A stretch of 51,795 bases of DNA from Pelagibius litoralis. GTDB lineage: Bacteria; Pseudomonadota; Alphaproteobacteria; Kiloniellales; DSM-21159. This document shows positions 16,219 through 25,446 of the stretch, piece by piece (position 1 is the first letter of the stretch; every line of letters begins with the position of its first letter). Position numbers and translations under genes: made by a program. Below the pieces are notes generated by a model, which ran no database searches, was not told the origin of the DNA, and saw nothing but the letters and a program-made list of their open reading frames with translations. The stretch is from the NCBI GenBank assembly GCA_029287455.1, contig JARFRB010000124.1, positions 1-51,795 on the forward strand, given 5' to 3'.

Positions 16219-16401
16219 ATGACCGGACTGGACAAGACCTTGGGGATCGTATCGCTCGTCTGCCTGGGGGCCTTCCTCTATGTCCTGGGCTCCTATGCCC
16301 TCGAGCCCGATCTTATCATTATTCTCGTGATAGGGACGGTGATGGCGGGATACGATTTTTGGCTCGAACTCTTTGCAAGGAAGCCGGATAACGGCGCGTA
16401 G
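16219..16401 (+). CDS. Small two-helix membrane protein
   Basis: A 60-residue protein with two hydrophobic helices: LGIVSLVCLGAFLYVLGSYAL (about 8-28) and DLIIILVIGTVMAGYDFWLEL (31-51). GAGGG lies about 9 bases before the ATG. It is 15 bp after the amidase gene and probably belongs to the same operon. I do not recognise a family. A role beside the TRAP transporter is only suggested by position. Confidence 0.7.
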   Translation: MTGLDKTLGIVSLVCLGAFLYVLGSYALEPDLIIILVIGTVMAGYDFWLELFARKPDNGA

Positions 16402-16438
16402 CGCCGCGCGTTCGAAGAGCCTGGTCCAGACGAGAAAA

Positions 16439-16465
16439 CGGCGGCCCCGCTGGTCGGAGCCGCCG
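16439..16465. other. GC-rich hairpin between convergent genes
   Basis: CGGCGGC (16439-16445) and GCCGCCG (16459-16465) can form a 7-bp stem, preceded by AAAA. It sits between the end of the TRAP-amidase operon and the end of the histone-like gene. On the minus strand a TTTTC tail follows, so it may terminate the histone-like transcript. Confidence 0.4.
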
Positions 16466-16535
16466 CATCCTTCTTCGCCTTTCCAGCCATCACCGGCGCA
16501 ACGACGCCGGGGAAACCGGAATTTCAGCCGTCGCT

Positions 16536-17153
16536 TTAAGCCGCCTTGCGCAGCGGGCTACGACGCAGGGTCTTGCCCTTGGCAATCGGCTTGGCGGTCG
16601 CGCGCTTGACGGCCGGCTTCTTCGCCGTGCCAGCCATCGCTTTGCGGACTCGGGCCATCTGGCTGTGCACCGGATTCTTCGCGGCCATCGGCTTCTTCGC
16701 GGCAGCAGCCTTGCGAACGGCAGGTTTCTTCATCGCCGGCTTCCTGGCAGCAGGCGTCTTCGCGGCGGCCACCTTGCGCGCCGGAGCCTTCGCGGCCATC
16801 GGCTTCTTCGCGGCAGCAGCCTTGCGAACCGCAGGCTTCTTCATCGCGGGCTTCTTGGCAGCAGGCTTCTTCGCGGCGGCAACCTTGCGCGCCGGCGCCT
16901 TCGCGGCCATCAGCTTCTTCGCGGCAGCAGCCTTGCGAACCGCAGGCTTCTTCATCGCGGGCTTCTTGGCGACGGGCTTCTTCGCAGCGGCAACCTTGCG
17001 CGCCGGCGCCTTCGCGGCCATCGGCTTCTTCGCGGCGGCGGGCTTGCGCGCCGCGGGTTTCTTCACCGCCGCGGGTTTCTTGGCGGCGGGTTTCTTGGCG
17101 GCCGACTTGGTCGCCTTACCGGCAGTCTTCCGGCCTACAGTTTTGGTAGCCAT
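16536..17153 (-). CDS. Histone H1-like Lys/Ala/Pro repeat DNA-binding protein
   Basis: A 205-residue protein built almost entirely of Lys, Ala, Pro and Arg, like bacterial histone H1-like (Hc2/AlgP-type) proteins. Residues 42-152 are three tandem copies of a 37-residue unit beginning KKPMAAKAPARKVAAAK and ending in KKPAVRKAAAA. Units two and three differ from the first at only a few residues. A fourth partial copy follows, then a distinct basic tail (KTLRRSPLRKAA). Such proteins bind and compact DNA nonspecifically. The opposite strand also shows a long open frame of hydrophobic Ala/Phe, an artefact of the composition. Confidence 0.85.
   Translation of the reverse strand: MATKTVGRKTAGKATKSAAKKPAAKKPAAVKKPAARKPAAAKKPMAAKAPARKVAAAKKPVAKKPAMKKPAVRKAAAAKKLMAAKAPARKVAAAKKPAAKKPAMKKPAVRKAAAAKKPMAAKAPARKVAAAKTPAARKPAMKKPAVRKAAAAKKPMAAKNPVHSQMARVRKAMAGTAKKPAVKRATAKPIAKGKTLRRSPLRKAA
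16698..17030 (-). repeat. Three tandem 111-bp repeats in the H1-like gene
   Basis: Units lie at 16920-17030, 16809-16919 and 16698-16808, each 111 bp and encoding 37 residues. A partial fourth unit continues to about 16677. Nucleotide identity is high, so copy number may vary between strains and short-read assemblies may collapse it. Confidence 0.85.
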
Positions 17154-17410
17154 CCTCCGGCTCCTTGTAAAAAGTTTGCGATAGGAGCCCGGACTGGGCT
17201 CGGTAAGCAGGGCATGCTTAAAGGAATAGGGTTAACAAACGGTAATTCTTGTGAAACGCCGTAAGATCCCCGATTTTTCTTCATGAAGCAGACAGTGCCT
17301 GGCGCTCGAGGGACAAAGGTGATCCATCTTGCGGGCCCTCGGCTTCCGGAAGGTTTCCGGCTTCGCGCTCTGTAGGACCTCGCGAAACCAAAGAGCCCAA
17401 GGCAATCAGC

Positions 17411-17423
17411 AGGGGAGGACAAA

Positions 17424-17426
<3 letters not shown>
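17411..17426 (+). promoter_or_regulatory. Ribosome site with apparent CTG start of dctB
   Basis: AGGGGAGG (17411-17418) is a near-ideal Shine-Dalgarno. Six bases after it, CTG (17424-17426) is in frame with DctB. No ATG, GTG or TTG occurs in frame between the upstream stop (17373-17375) and the TTG at 17469, which would delete most of the first membrane helix. Confidence 0.55.
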
Positions 17427-19267
<1,841 letters not shown>

Positions 19268-19271
<4 letters not shown>

Positions 19272-20608
19272 GCCCCGCCAAGGTCATTCTGGTCGACGAC
19301 GAGGAAGATATCCGCTTGTCCGTCGAACAAGCACTCGAGATCCGAGGCTTCGAAGTGACCTCCTTCGCACGCGCGGAACGGGCCTTGGATCTGGCCAGCC
19401 GGACCTTCGACGGCGTGATCATCTCCGACATTCGCATGCCCAAGATGGATGGTCTGCAATTCTTGAGCGCGGTGCGCGAGATCGATCCCGATCTGCCTGT
19501 CATTCTCATTACCGGACATGGGGATGTGCCTTTGGCGGTCGAGGCCTTGCGCGGCGGTGCCTACGACTTCATCGAGAAGCCCTTTCCGCCGGACCGCCTG
19601 GGCGAAGCCGTGCGCCGCGCCATCGACCTTAGGCGCCTGACCTTGGAGAACCGCGTATTCCGGGAACGGCAAGACACCGCCGACCCGTTGGACTCGGCGA
19701 TTGTCGGCCGGGCCGCCGCGATGGTTGAGTTGCGCCAGCGGATTCGCACCGTGGCGGCGGCGCCGATGGACGTGTTGGTGCTCGGCGAAACGGGCACCGG
19801 CAAGGAGTTGGTGGCGCGCGCGCTGCACGACCTCTCGCCGCGAGAAGACAAGCCCTTCGTCACGGTGAATCTCGCGGCACTGCCCCCGGGAACCGTGGAG
19901 TCCGAGCTTTTCGGGCACGCGGCGGGGGCGTTTCCCGGGGCGCTGCGCGGCCGGGTCGGGCGTTTCGAGCACGCCCGTGGCGGAACCTTGTTCCTGGACG
20001 AAATCGGCGCGGCACCGCTTGCCCTGCAAGTCAAGCTGCTGCGCGCCGTTGAAGACCGGGCGATCGAGCCCCTGGGATCCAACGAGCGGGTCGAGCTCGA
20101 TCTGCGCTTCATCGCGTCCACGAAGGAAGACCTCGAGGAACTGGTCGCCGAGGGCCGCTTCCGGGACGATCTGCTTTACCGGTTGAACGCGGTGACCTTG
20201 CAAGTTCCCCCGCTGCGGGACCGTCCCGAAGACGCGCCGCGCCTGTTTCAGCACTTCGTCTCGGCTGCCGCGTCGCGTGACCGGCGGGAGGCGCCGGAGA
20301 TTCCACCGGAATCCTTCCTGGCGCTCTCGGCCGCCGAATGGCGCGGCAATGTCCGCGAGCTGAAAAACGCCGCCGAACGCTTCGTTTTGGGCCTGGGGAT
20401 CGAGGAAACCGGGGCCGAAGGCCAGCCGGCGACACTCGCCGAGCAGGTCGACCGCTTCGAAAAGAGCGCCATCGCCGCCGCCTTGGCGGCCTCGGGGGGC
20501 AATCTAAAGGCGACCCACGAGACCTTGGGCCTGTCCCGCAAGACCTTGTACGAGAAGATGCAGAAGCATCAGCTCAAGCGAGAGGACTTCCTCGCGAAGG
20601 CCGAATAG
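19268..20608 (+). CDS. dctD: DctD-type sigma-54-dependent response regulator
   Basis: A 446-residue NtrC-family activator. The receiver domain has the phospho-acceptor Asp54 (IISDIRMPKMDG) and Lys104 (EKPF). The AAA+ domain has Walker A GETGTGKE (173-180), Walker B LFLDEI (241-246) and arginine residues in FRDDLLYRL. The C-terminus has a Fis-type helix-turn-helix (NLKATHETLGLSRKTLYEKM). The loop that contacts sigma-54, normally GAFTGA, reads GAFPGA (220-225). The GTG start overlaps dctB. It probably activates the TRAP operon downstream, although no clear -24/-12 site was found. Confidence 0.92.
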
Positions 20609-20621
20609 CCGGCCGGCGTCC

Positions 20622-20662
20622 CCGATTCCACCCACGCTCACGGCCCCTATGGGTGGGATTGG
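20622..20662. other. Stem-loop after dctD
   Basis: Two 13-base arms (20622-20634 and 20650-20662) pair with two G-U wobbles around a 15-base loop, 13 bases after the dctD stop. No T tract follows. It may mark the 3' end of the dctBD mRNA or be an operator in the dctP upstream region. Confidence 0.45.
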
Positions 20663-20813
20663 AAACACAGGCCGGTGAAAACCGCGGAATCGCCCTTTAC
20701 GCGCCCGGAAAACCTTGAAGTGCCGATTGGAAGCGTGATCGATTACGCCGTACCAGATACTGAAATCGGCCCATCGAGCCGATACGGCTCAAGACAACCC
20801 GGGAGGAAAGACA

Positions 20814-21818
20814 ATGGGTTTACGCAGCACGCTGGCCACCGCGGCCGGCATTCTCGCCATCTCCACCTCGGCGGCCTTCGCCGCCTGCGACGACGGTGAG
20901 ATCCTGATCAAGTTCAGCCACGTCACCAACACCGACAAGCACCCCAAGGGAATCGCCGCCTCGCTCTTGGCGGATCGGGTCAACGAGGAGATGAACGGCA
21001 AGGCCTGCATGGAGGTCTTCCCTTCCTCCCAGCTCTACAATGACGACCAAGTGCTCGAAGCCATGCTGGCCGGCGATGTCCAGATGGCGGCACCCTCCTT
21101 GTCGAAATTCGAGAAGTTCACCAAGAAGTTCCGGATCTTCGACCTGCCGTTCATGTTCAAGAATATCGAGGCGGTGGATGCCTTCCAGTCCTCGGACACC
21201 GGTCAGGCCCTCTTGACCTCGATGACCCGCCGGGGGCTGCTGGGCCTTGCCTATTGGCATAACGGCATGAAGCAGATGTCCGCCAATCGGCCCTTGATCA
21301 ACCCTTCGGACGCCTCCGGCCTGAAGTTCCGGGTGCAGTCCTCGGACGTATTGGTGGCACAGATGGCCGCCCTGGGCGCTAGCCCGCAGAAGATGGCCTT
21401 CTCCGAGGTCTATGGCGCCCTGCAGACCGGCGTGGTCGATGGGCAGGAGAACACCTGGTCCAACATCTGGGGCCAGAAGTTCTTCGAGGTCCAGGACGGC
21501 ATCACCCAGACCGACCACGGCATCATTGACTACCTGGTGGTGACCTCCGTGGACTTCTGGGAAGGCTTGCCGGATGACGTGCGCGATCAGCTCGCCACGA
21601 TCATGGCCGAGGTGACCGCCACCCGTAATGGCGAGTCGACCCGCGTCAACGAGGAGGCCAAAGAGGCCATCCTGAACGCAGGCGGCGAGGTCCGCACGCT
21701 CACGCCCGAGCAGCGCGCAGCCTGGGTCGATGCCATGAAGCCCGTTTGGGAAGAGTTCGAAGGCGACGTCGGTGCGGACAACATCGCGGCGGCGCAAGCC
21801 ATCAACGCGGGCCTGTAA
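20814..21818 (+). CDS. dctP: TRAP C4-dicarboxylate-binding protein DctP
   Basis: A 334-residue periplasmic binding protein with a Sec signal peptide of about 23 residues (ending AFA-AC). Family features include IKFSHVTNTDKHPKGIAA, EVFPSSQLYNDDQVLEAMLAGDVQMAAPSLSKF, the ligand Arg in GLKFRVQSSDVLVAQMAALGASP, and QTGVVDGQENTWSNIW. It follows the DctP subfamily closely, so a C4-dicarboxylate such as succinate, fumarate or malate is the likely ligand. GGGAGG precedes the ATG. Its position after dctBD supports this. Confidence 0.92.
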   Translation: MGLRSTLATAAGILAISTSAAFAACDDGEILIKFSHVTNTDKHPKGIAASLLADRVNEEMNGKACMEVFPSSQLYNDDQVLEAMLAGDVQMAAPSLSKFEKFTKKFRIFDLPFMFKNIEAVDAFQSSDTGQALLTSMTRRGLLGLAYWHNGMKQMSANRPLINPSDASGLKFRVQSSDVLVAQMAALGASPQKMAFSEVYGALQTGVVDGQENTWSNIWGQKFFEVQDGITQTDHGIIDYLVVTSVDFWEGLPDDVRDQLATIMAEVTATRNGESTRVNEEAKEAILNAGGEVRTLTPEQRAAWVDAMKPVWEEFEGDVGADNIAAAQAINAGL

Positions 21819-21872
21819 GAAAAAAGCGCGTTAAAGCAGCGCGCGTCCTTTAGTATTAGGCAGAACGTCTTT

Positions 21873-21904
21873 TGGGGCGGCGCGCTTGCGCAGCCGCCGC
21901 CCCA
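21873..21904 (+). other. GC-rich hairpin between dctP and dctQ
   Basis: TGGGGCGGC (21873-21881) and GCCGCCCCA (21896-21904) form a perfect 9-bp stem around a 14-base loop. No T tract follows. It lies in the 160-bp gap between the binding-protein and permease genes, like the terminator in the first TRAP operon, and may protect the dctP mRNA end. Confidence 0.55.
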
Positions 21905-21978
21905 GGGCGCCTTGGACACCAAGGCACTCAAAATCGAAAAATAATTGACCCGCCAAGCGGGCGATGGAGGGAGCGGAG

Positions 21979-22659
21979 ATGCATTACCAGCCACGCAGCG
22001 CCCTCGGGCGGGCCATCAACACCATCGAGGAGACGCTGATCGCGGTCATCCTCGGCCTGATGACGCTCATCACCTTCGCCAACGTGATCGCCCGCTACGG
22101 GTTTAACAGCAACATCCTCTGGGCGCTGGAAATGACCAGCTTCCTATTCGCCTGGCTGGTTCTGCTTGGCGCGAGCTACGGGGTCAAGGTCACAGCGCAC
22201 CTGGGGGTGGACGCGGTCGTGAACATGCTCGGTCACGGCGCCCGGCGCATCCTGGGCCTAATCGCCGCCGGGCTTTGTGTCGTCTATGCCTTCCTGCTGC
22301 TCAAAGGCGGCTGGGACTATTGGGCCCCCTTCGTGGACTTGCAGCCGACCTCCGGGCGGTTCTTCCCGACCGGCTTCGAGAGTGTGCGCGGACAGGCCTG
22401 GTACGAGGTCAACGACATCGATATGCCGGCCTTCCTGAACCCGCTGTTCTCCAACATCTTCAACTACGGGGAACCTTACGAGAAACTGCCGCGCCTGATC
22501 CCCTACGCGATTCTGCCCTTTTCCATGGCGCTTCTGCTCTGGCGCTTCATCGAGGCCTTTCTGCGGGTCTGGCGTGGCGACCAAGAGATGATTATCGCGA
22601 GCCACGAGGCGGAGGAATTGGTCGAAGAGGCCGCCGCCAAGGCCGACAAGGACGGTTGA
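21979..22659 (+). CDS. dctQ: TRAP C4-dicarboxylate small permease DctQ
   Basis: A 226-residue membrane protein of the DctQ family with four helices. The block ITFANVIARYGFNSNILWALEMTSFLFAWLVLLGASYGVKVTAHLGVD is diagnostic. A soluble insert of about 60 residues (LQPTSGRFFPTGFESVRGQ to NYGEPYEKLP) separates the third and fourth helices, longer than in minimal DctQ proteins. The ATG at 21979 is preceded by GGAGGGAGCGGAG. An ATG 15 bases upstream lies within the ribosome site and is unlikely. Confidence 0.92.
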   Translation: MHYQPRSALGRAINTIEETLIAVILGLMTLITFANVIARYGFNSNILWALEMTSFLFAWLVLLGASYGVKVTAHLGVDAVVNMLGHGARRILGLIAAGLCVVYAFLLLKGGWDYWAPFVDLQPTSGRFFPTGFESVRGQAWYEVNDIDMPAFLNPLFSNIFNYGEPYEKLPRLIPYAILPFSMALLLWRFIEAFLRVWRGDQEMIIASHEAEELVEEAAAKADKDG

Positions 22660-22663
22660 AGCC

Positions 22664-24037
22664 ATGGACGTCGCCATTCTCTTCGCGCTCATCATCTCCC
22701 TTCTGCTCATCGGGGTGCCCATCGCAGTGGCGCTGGGCTTGAGCTCCACCGTCTTTCTCCTGGTGCTCTCCGACAGCTCGCTGGGCTCCATCGCGCAGAC
22801 GCTCTTCCAGGCCATGGCGGGGCATTACACCCTGCTCGCCATCCCCTTCTTCATCCTGGCCTCCACCTTCATGTCCACCGGCGGGGTGGCGCGCCGGATC
22901 ATCCGATTCGCCATCGCCTGCGTCGGGCACTTTCCCGGCGGGCTAGCAATCGCCGGGGTCTTCGCCTGCATGCTCTTCGCGGCCCTGTCCGGGTCCTCGC
23001 CGGCCACGGTGGTGGCTATCGGGACCATTGTGATCGCCGGCATGCGGCAAGTGGGCTACAGCAAGGACTTCGCCGCCGGCGTGATCTGTAACGCCGGGAC
23101 CCTGGGCATCCTGATTCCGCCCTCCATCGTGATGGTGGTCTATGCCGCGGCAACCGACGTCTCGGTCGGCCGGATGTTTCTGGCCGGCGTCATTCCCGGC
23201 ATCTTGGCCGGCCTGATGCTGATGAGCGCCATCTACTTGACGGCGAAGTGGCGGAATCTGCCGAAAGGCGATTGGCTGGGCTGGACGGAGATATTTGCCT
23301 CCGCGCGTAACGCGGGCTGGGGCCTTTTCCTAATCGTGATCATCCTGGGCGGCATCTACGGCGGCATCTTCACGCCGACGGAAGCCGCGGCCGTGGCGGC
23401 GGTCTACGCCTTCCTGATCGCGAATTTCATCTACCGGGACATGGGGCCGCTTCGCTTATCCGAGGGCGAATCGGTCTCCCTGCTGCGCAAGCCCTCGGCC
23501 CTGCTCACCGCCTGGGTCCACAAGGACACCAAGCATGCGCTGTTCGAAGGCGGCAAGCTGACCATCACCTTGTTGTTCATCATCGCCAACGCGCTGATCC
23601 TGAAGCACGTGCTGACCGACGAGCAGATCCCCCAGCAGATCGCCGCCTCCATGCTCGACGCCGGCTTCGGGCCCATCGTGTTCCTGATCATCGTCAACGT
23701 GATCCTGCTGATCGGCGGTCAGTTCATGGAGCCCTCGGGCCTGATCATCATCGTGGCCCCACTGGTCTTCCCCATTGCCATCGAGCTTGGCATCGATCCC
23801 ATCCACCTTGGCATCATCATGGTGGTGAACATGGAAATCGGGATGATCACACCGCCGGTGGGCCTCAATCTCTTCGTCACCTCCGGTGTCGCCGGGATGC
23901 CCATGATGCGGGTGGTCAAGGCCGCCCTTCCATGGGTTGGGATCCTCTTCATCTTCCTGATCATGGTGACCTACATCCCCTGGCTATCGACCTTCCTGCC
24001 GACAACCTTCATGGGCCCGGAGATCATCACGAACTAG
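22664..24037 (+). CDS. dctM: TRAP C4-dicarboxylate large permease DctM
   Basis: A 457-residue polytopic transporter of the DctM family. Visible signatures are IPFFILASTFMSTGGVARRIIRFA, SGSSPATVVAIGTIVIAGM, GVICNAGTLGILIPPSIVMVVYAAATDVSVGRMF and, late, EIGMITPPVGLNLFVTSGVAGM. It has an unusually long central hydrophilic stretch (about 255-295, RDMGPLRLSEGESVSLLRK to HKDTKHALFEGGK). It begins 4 bp after dctQ and completes a full dctPQM set controlled, by inference, by DctB/DctD. Confidence 0.94.
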   Translation: MDVAILFALIISLLLIGVPIAVALGLSSTVFLLVLSDSSLGSIAQTLFQAMAGHYTLLAIPFFILASTFMSTGGVARRIIRFAIACVGHFPGGLAIAGVFACMLFAALSGSSPATVVAIGTIVIAGMRQVGYSKDFAAGVICNAGTLGILIPPSIVMVVYAAATDVSVGRMFLAGVIPGILAGLMLMSAIYLTAKWRNLPKGDWLGWTEIFASARNAGWGLFLIVIILGGIYGGIFTPTEAAAVAAVYAFLIANFIYRDMGPLRLSEGESVSLLRKPSALLTAWVHKDTKHALFEGGKLTITLLFIIANALILKHVLTDEQIPQQIAASMLDAGFGPIVFLIIVNVILLIGGQFMEPSGLIIIVAPLVFPIAIELGIDPIHLGIIMVVNMEIGMITPPVGLNLFVTSGVAGMPMMRVVKAALPWVGILFIFLIMVTYIPWLSTFLPTTFMGPEIITN

Positions 24038-24047
24038 GGTCCAGAGC

Positions 24048-24557
24048 TTAGCTTGCCGTCGGTGTCGGCTGTTTCTCGAACAAAGCCCGCAAGGATTCCT
24101 CGGAGTCCTTGTTCAAGGAGGTGCGCAGGATTTTGCCGGTCCCGGCAAAATCGCTCAGCGCGGCAATAACCTTGTCGCCTGTCACCTTGCGGACCAGTAC
24201 GAAGACAGCCGCCCCATCCGGCCTCAAGCTCTCGCCAAGCTTTTTCATGAAATCGTCGTCGATGCCAAGAGCGGTGAAATAGCCGGATAGCGCACCAGCC
24301 CCCGCGCCCACGGCCGCCCCAAGCAGGGGGTTGAAGAACAGCATGCCGATCAAGAGGCCCCAAAAGCCTCCGCCGACCGCCCCGGCCGCCGTCAGATCAA
24401 CCGCGTGGTGAAGCTTGACCTTGCCGTCACTCTCCTTCGTGACGACCACCACATCCTCCATGTCTATCAGGTATTCTTTCTGAAGCTCGGTGAGCCGGGC
24501 GCGCAGTTCGAAGGCCTTCTTTTGATCGTCGAAGGCAATGGCGATAAGATCGGCCAT
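24048..24557 (-). CDS. DUF1269-type membrane protein
   Basis: A 169-residue protein resembling the DUF1269 family. The N-terminal domain has LIAIAFDDQKKAFELRARLTELQ, an acidic strand LIDMEDVVVVTKE, then a Gly-rich hydrophobic hairpin (GAVGGGFWGLLIGMLFFNPLLGAAVGAGAGALSG) and a C-terminal domain ending in a charged tail. The family is linked to envelope or stress roles but has no defined activity. The preferred ATG at 24557 follows AGGGAG. The gene is convergent with dctM and divergent from the next small protein, sharing a 225-bp AT-rich gap. Confidence 0.75.
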   Translation of the reverse strand: MADLIAIAFDDQKKAFELRARLTELQKEYLIDMEDVVVVTKESDGKVKLHHAVDLTAAGAVGGGFWGLLIGMLFFNPLLGAAVGAGAGALSGYFTALGIDDDFMKKLGESLRPDGAAVFVLVRKVTGDKVIAALSDFAGTGKILRTSLNKDSEESLRALFEKQPTPTAS

Positions 24558-24782
24558 GGACAAACTCCCTTTGGTTGAGTGTCACTCGGTTCGATTTCAA
24601 GACTTCGGGAAAAGGGGCCAGGCTGGCCCTGTCTGGGACGACTGAACCGGAAACCAGTACAAAGACGCCGTTGAAAATTTGCAGTATTAATATATGCATT
24701 ATCGCGCTCGCCCAAGACAGCGATTTCGACTTGGCCCGAGGAAAGACGGAATTTACGCAATCGAACAAGAATGGAGGCAGAC

Positions 24783-25289
24783 ATGCGGTTGGTCATCATT
24801 GCCATCGTCGCACTTATAGTCATAGCGGTTGCCTACTATTTCCTCACCCAGCAAGAAACCTCGGACCTCGCGCAGCAAGCCGGTCAAGCCGTGGAACAGG
24901 CGGTGGAAGAAGCTAGCGACGCGGCCCAGGAGGGTGCGGACAAAGTGTCCAGCCTGGTGGTGGATGGTGTCGACCTCGGCAAGGAACTTGGCACCGGGCT
25001 AGACAATCTCAAGACCTCCCTCGAGGGCATCACGGACAAGGCCTCGGCGGAAGCCGCCTTGCCGAAGCTGGAGGAACTGAAGAGTCAGATGGAAGGCTGG
25101 GGAAAAGCAGTTGAGCAACTCCCGGCCGAGGGCAAAACGGCCTTGGCGGGCACGATATCCGCCTCCTTGCCGACGCTGGAGAGCTTGGCTGCAAAGCTCG
25201 ATTCCATTGAAGGCGTCGGCCCGGTGATCAAGCCGACCCTGGACGATATCCTCGCGAGCCTGAAGCAATGGTCGGAAGCGAGCGGATAA
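24783..25289 (+). CDS. Membrane-anchored helical protein of unknown function
   Basis: A 168-residue protein with one N-terminal membrane helix (RLVIIAIVALIVIAVAYYFLT) followed by an Ala/Glu/Lys-rich, probably all-helical, periplasmic or cytoplasmic domain. GGAGG sits 5 bases before the ATG at 24783. No family was recognised. It is transcribed divergently from the DUF1269 gene. A hairpin follows the stop. Confidence 0.65.
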   Translation: MRLVIIAIVALIVIAVAYYFLTQQETSDLAQQAGQAVEQAVEEASDAAQEGADKVSSLVVDGVDLGKELGTGLDNLKTSLEGITDKASAEAALPKLEELKSQMEGWGKAVEQLPAEGKTALAGTISASLPTLESLAAKLDSIEGVGPVIKPTLDDILASLKQWSEASG

Positions 25290-25308
25290 AACAGCGGCGT
25301 TCAGCGGT

Positions 25309-25329
25309 GCGGTCATTTTCCATGACCGC
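25309..25329 (+). other. Hairpin ahead of the adenylate cyclase
   Basis: GCGGTCAT (25309-25316) pairs perfectly with ATGACCGC (25322-25329) around a 5-base loop, 20 bases after the preceding stop. No T run follows. It may be a weak terminator for the upstream gene. Confidence 0.45.
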
Positions 25330-25446
25330 GCCGCCGGGCGGCCCTTCTCGGGTCCGCAACACGGCGGCAATCGCCCACACCAGCCGCGCGCTCCATTGAC
25401 AACCGGCAAGACGGTGGAGCCGCCGGCCGGGCGGGCCGGTTAGCAC

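Noticed and set aside
16546-17184. A hydrophobic 212-codon plus-strand frame opposite the H1-like gene, resembling a membrane protein
   Set aside because: Ala/Phe/Gly runs are the complement of Lys/Ala/Pro codons. No ribosome site or family match.
20609-20813. A sigma-54 -24/-12 promoter ahead of dctP
   Set aside because: Searched by eye for TGGCAC with TTGC at the right spacing on the plus strand; nothing acceptable was found.
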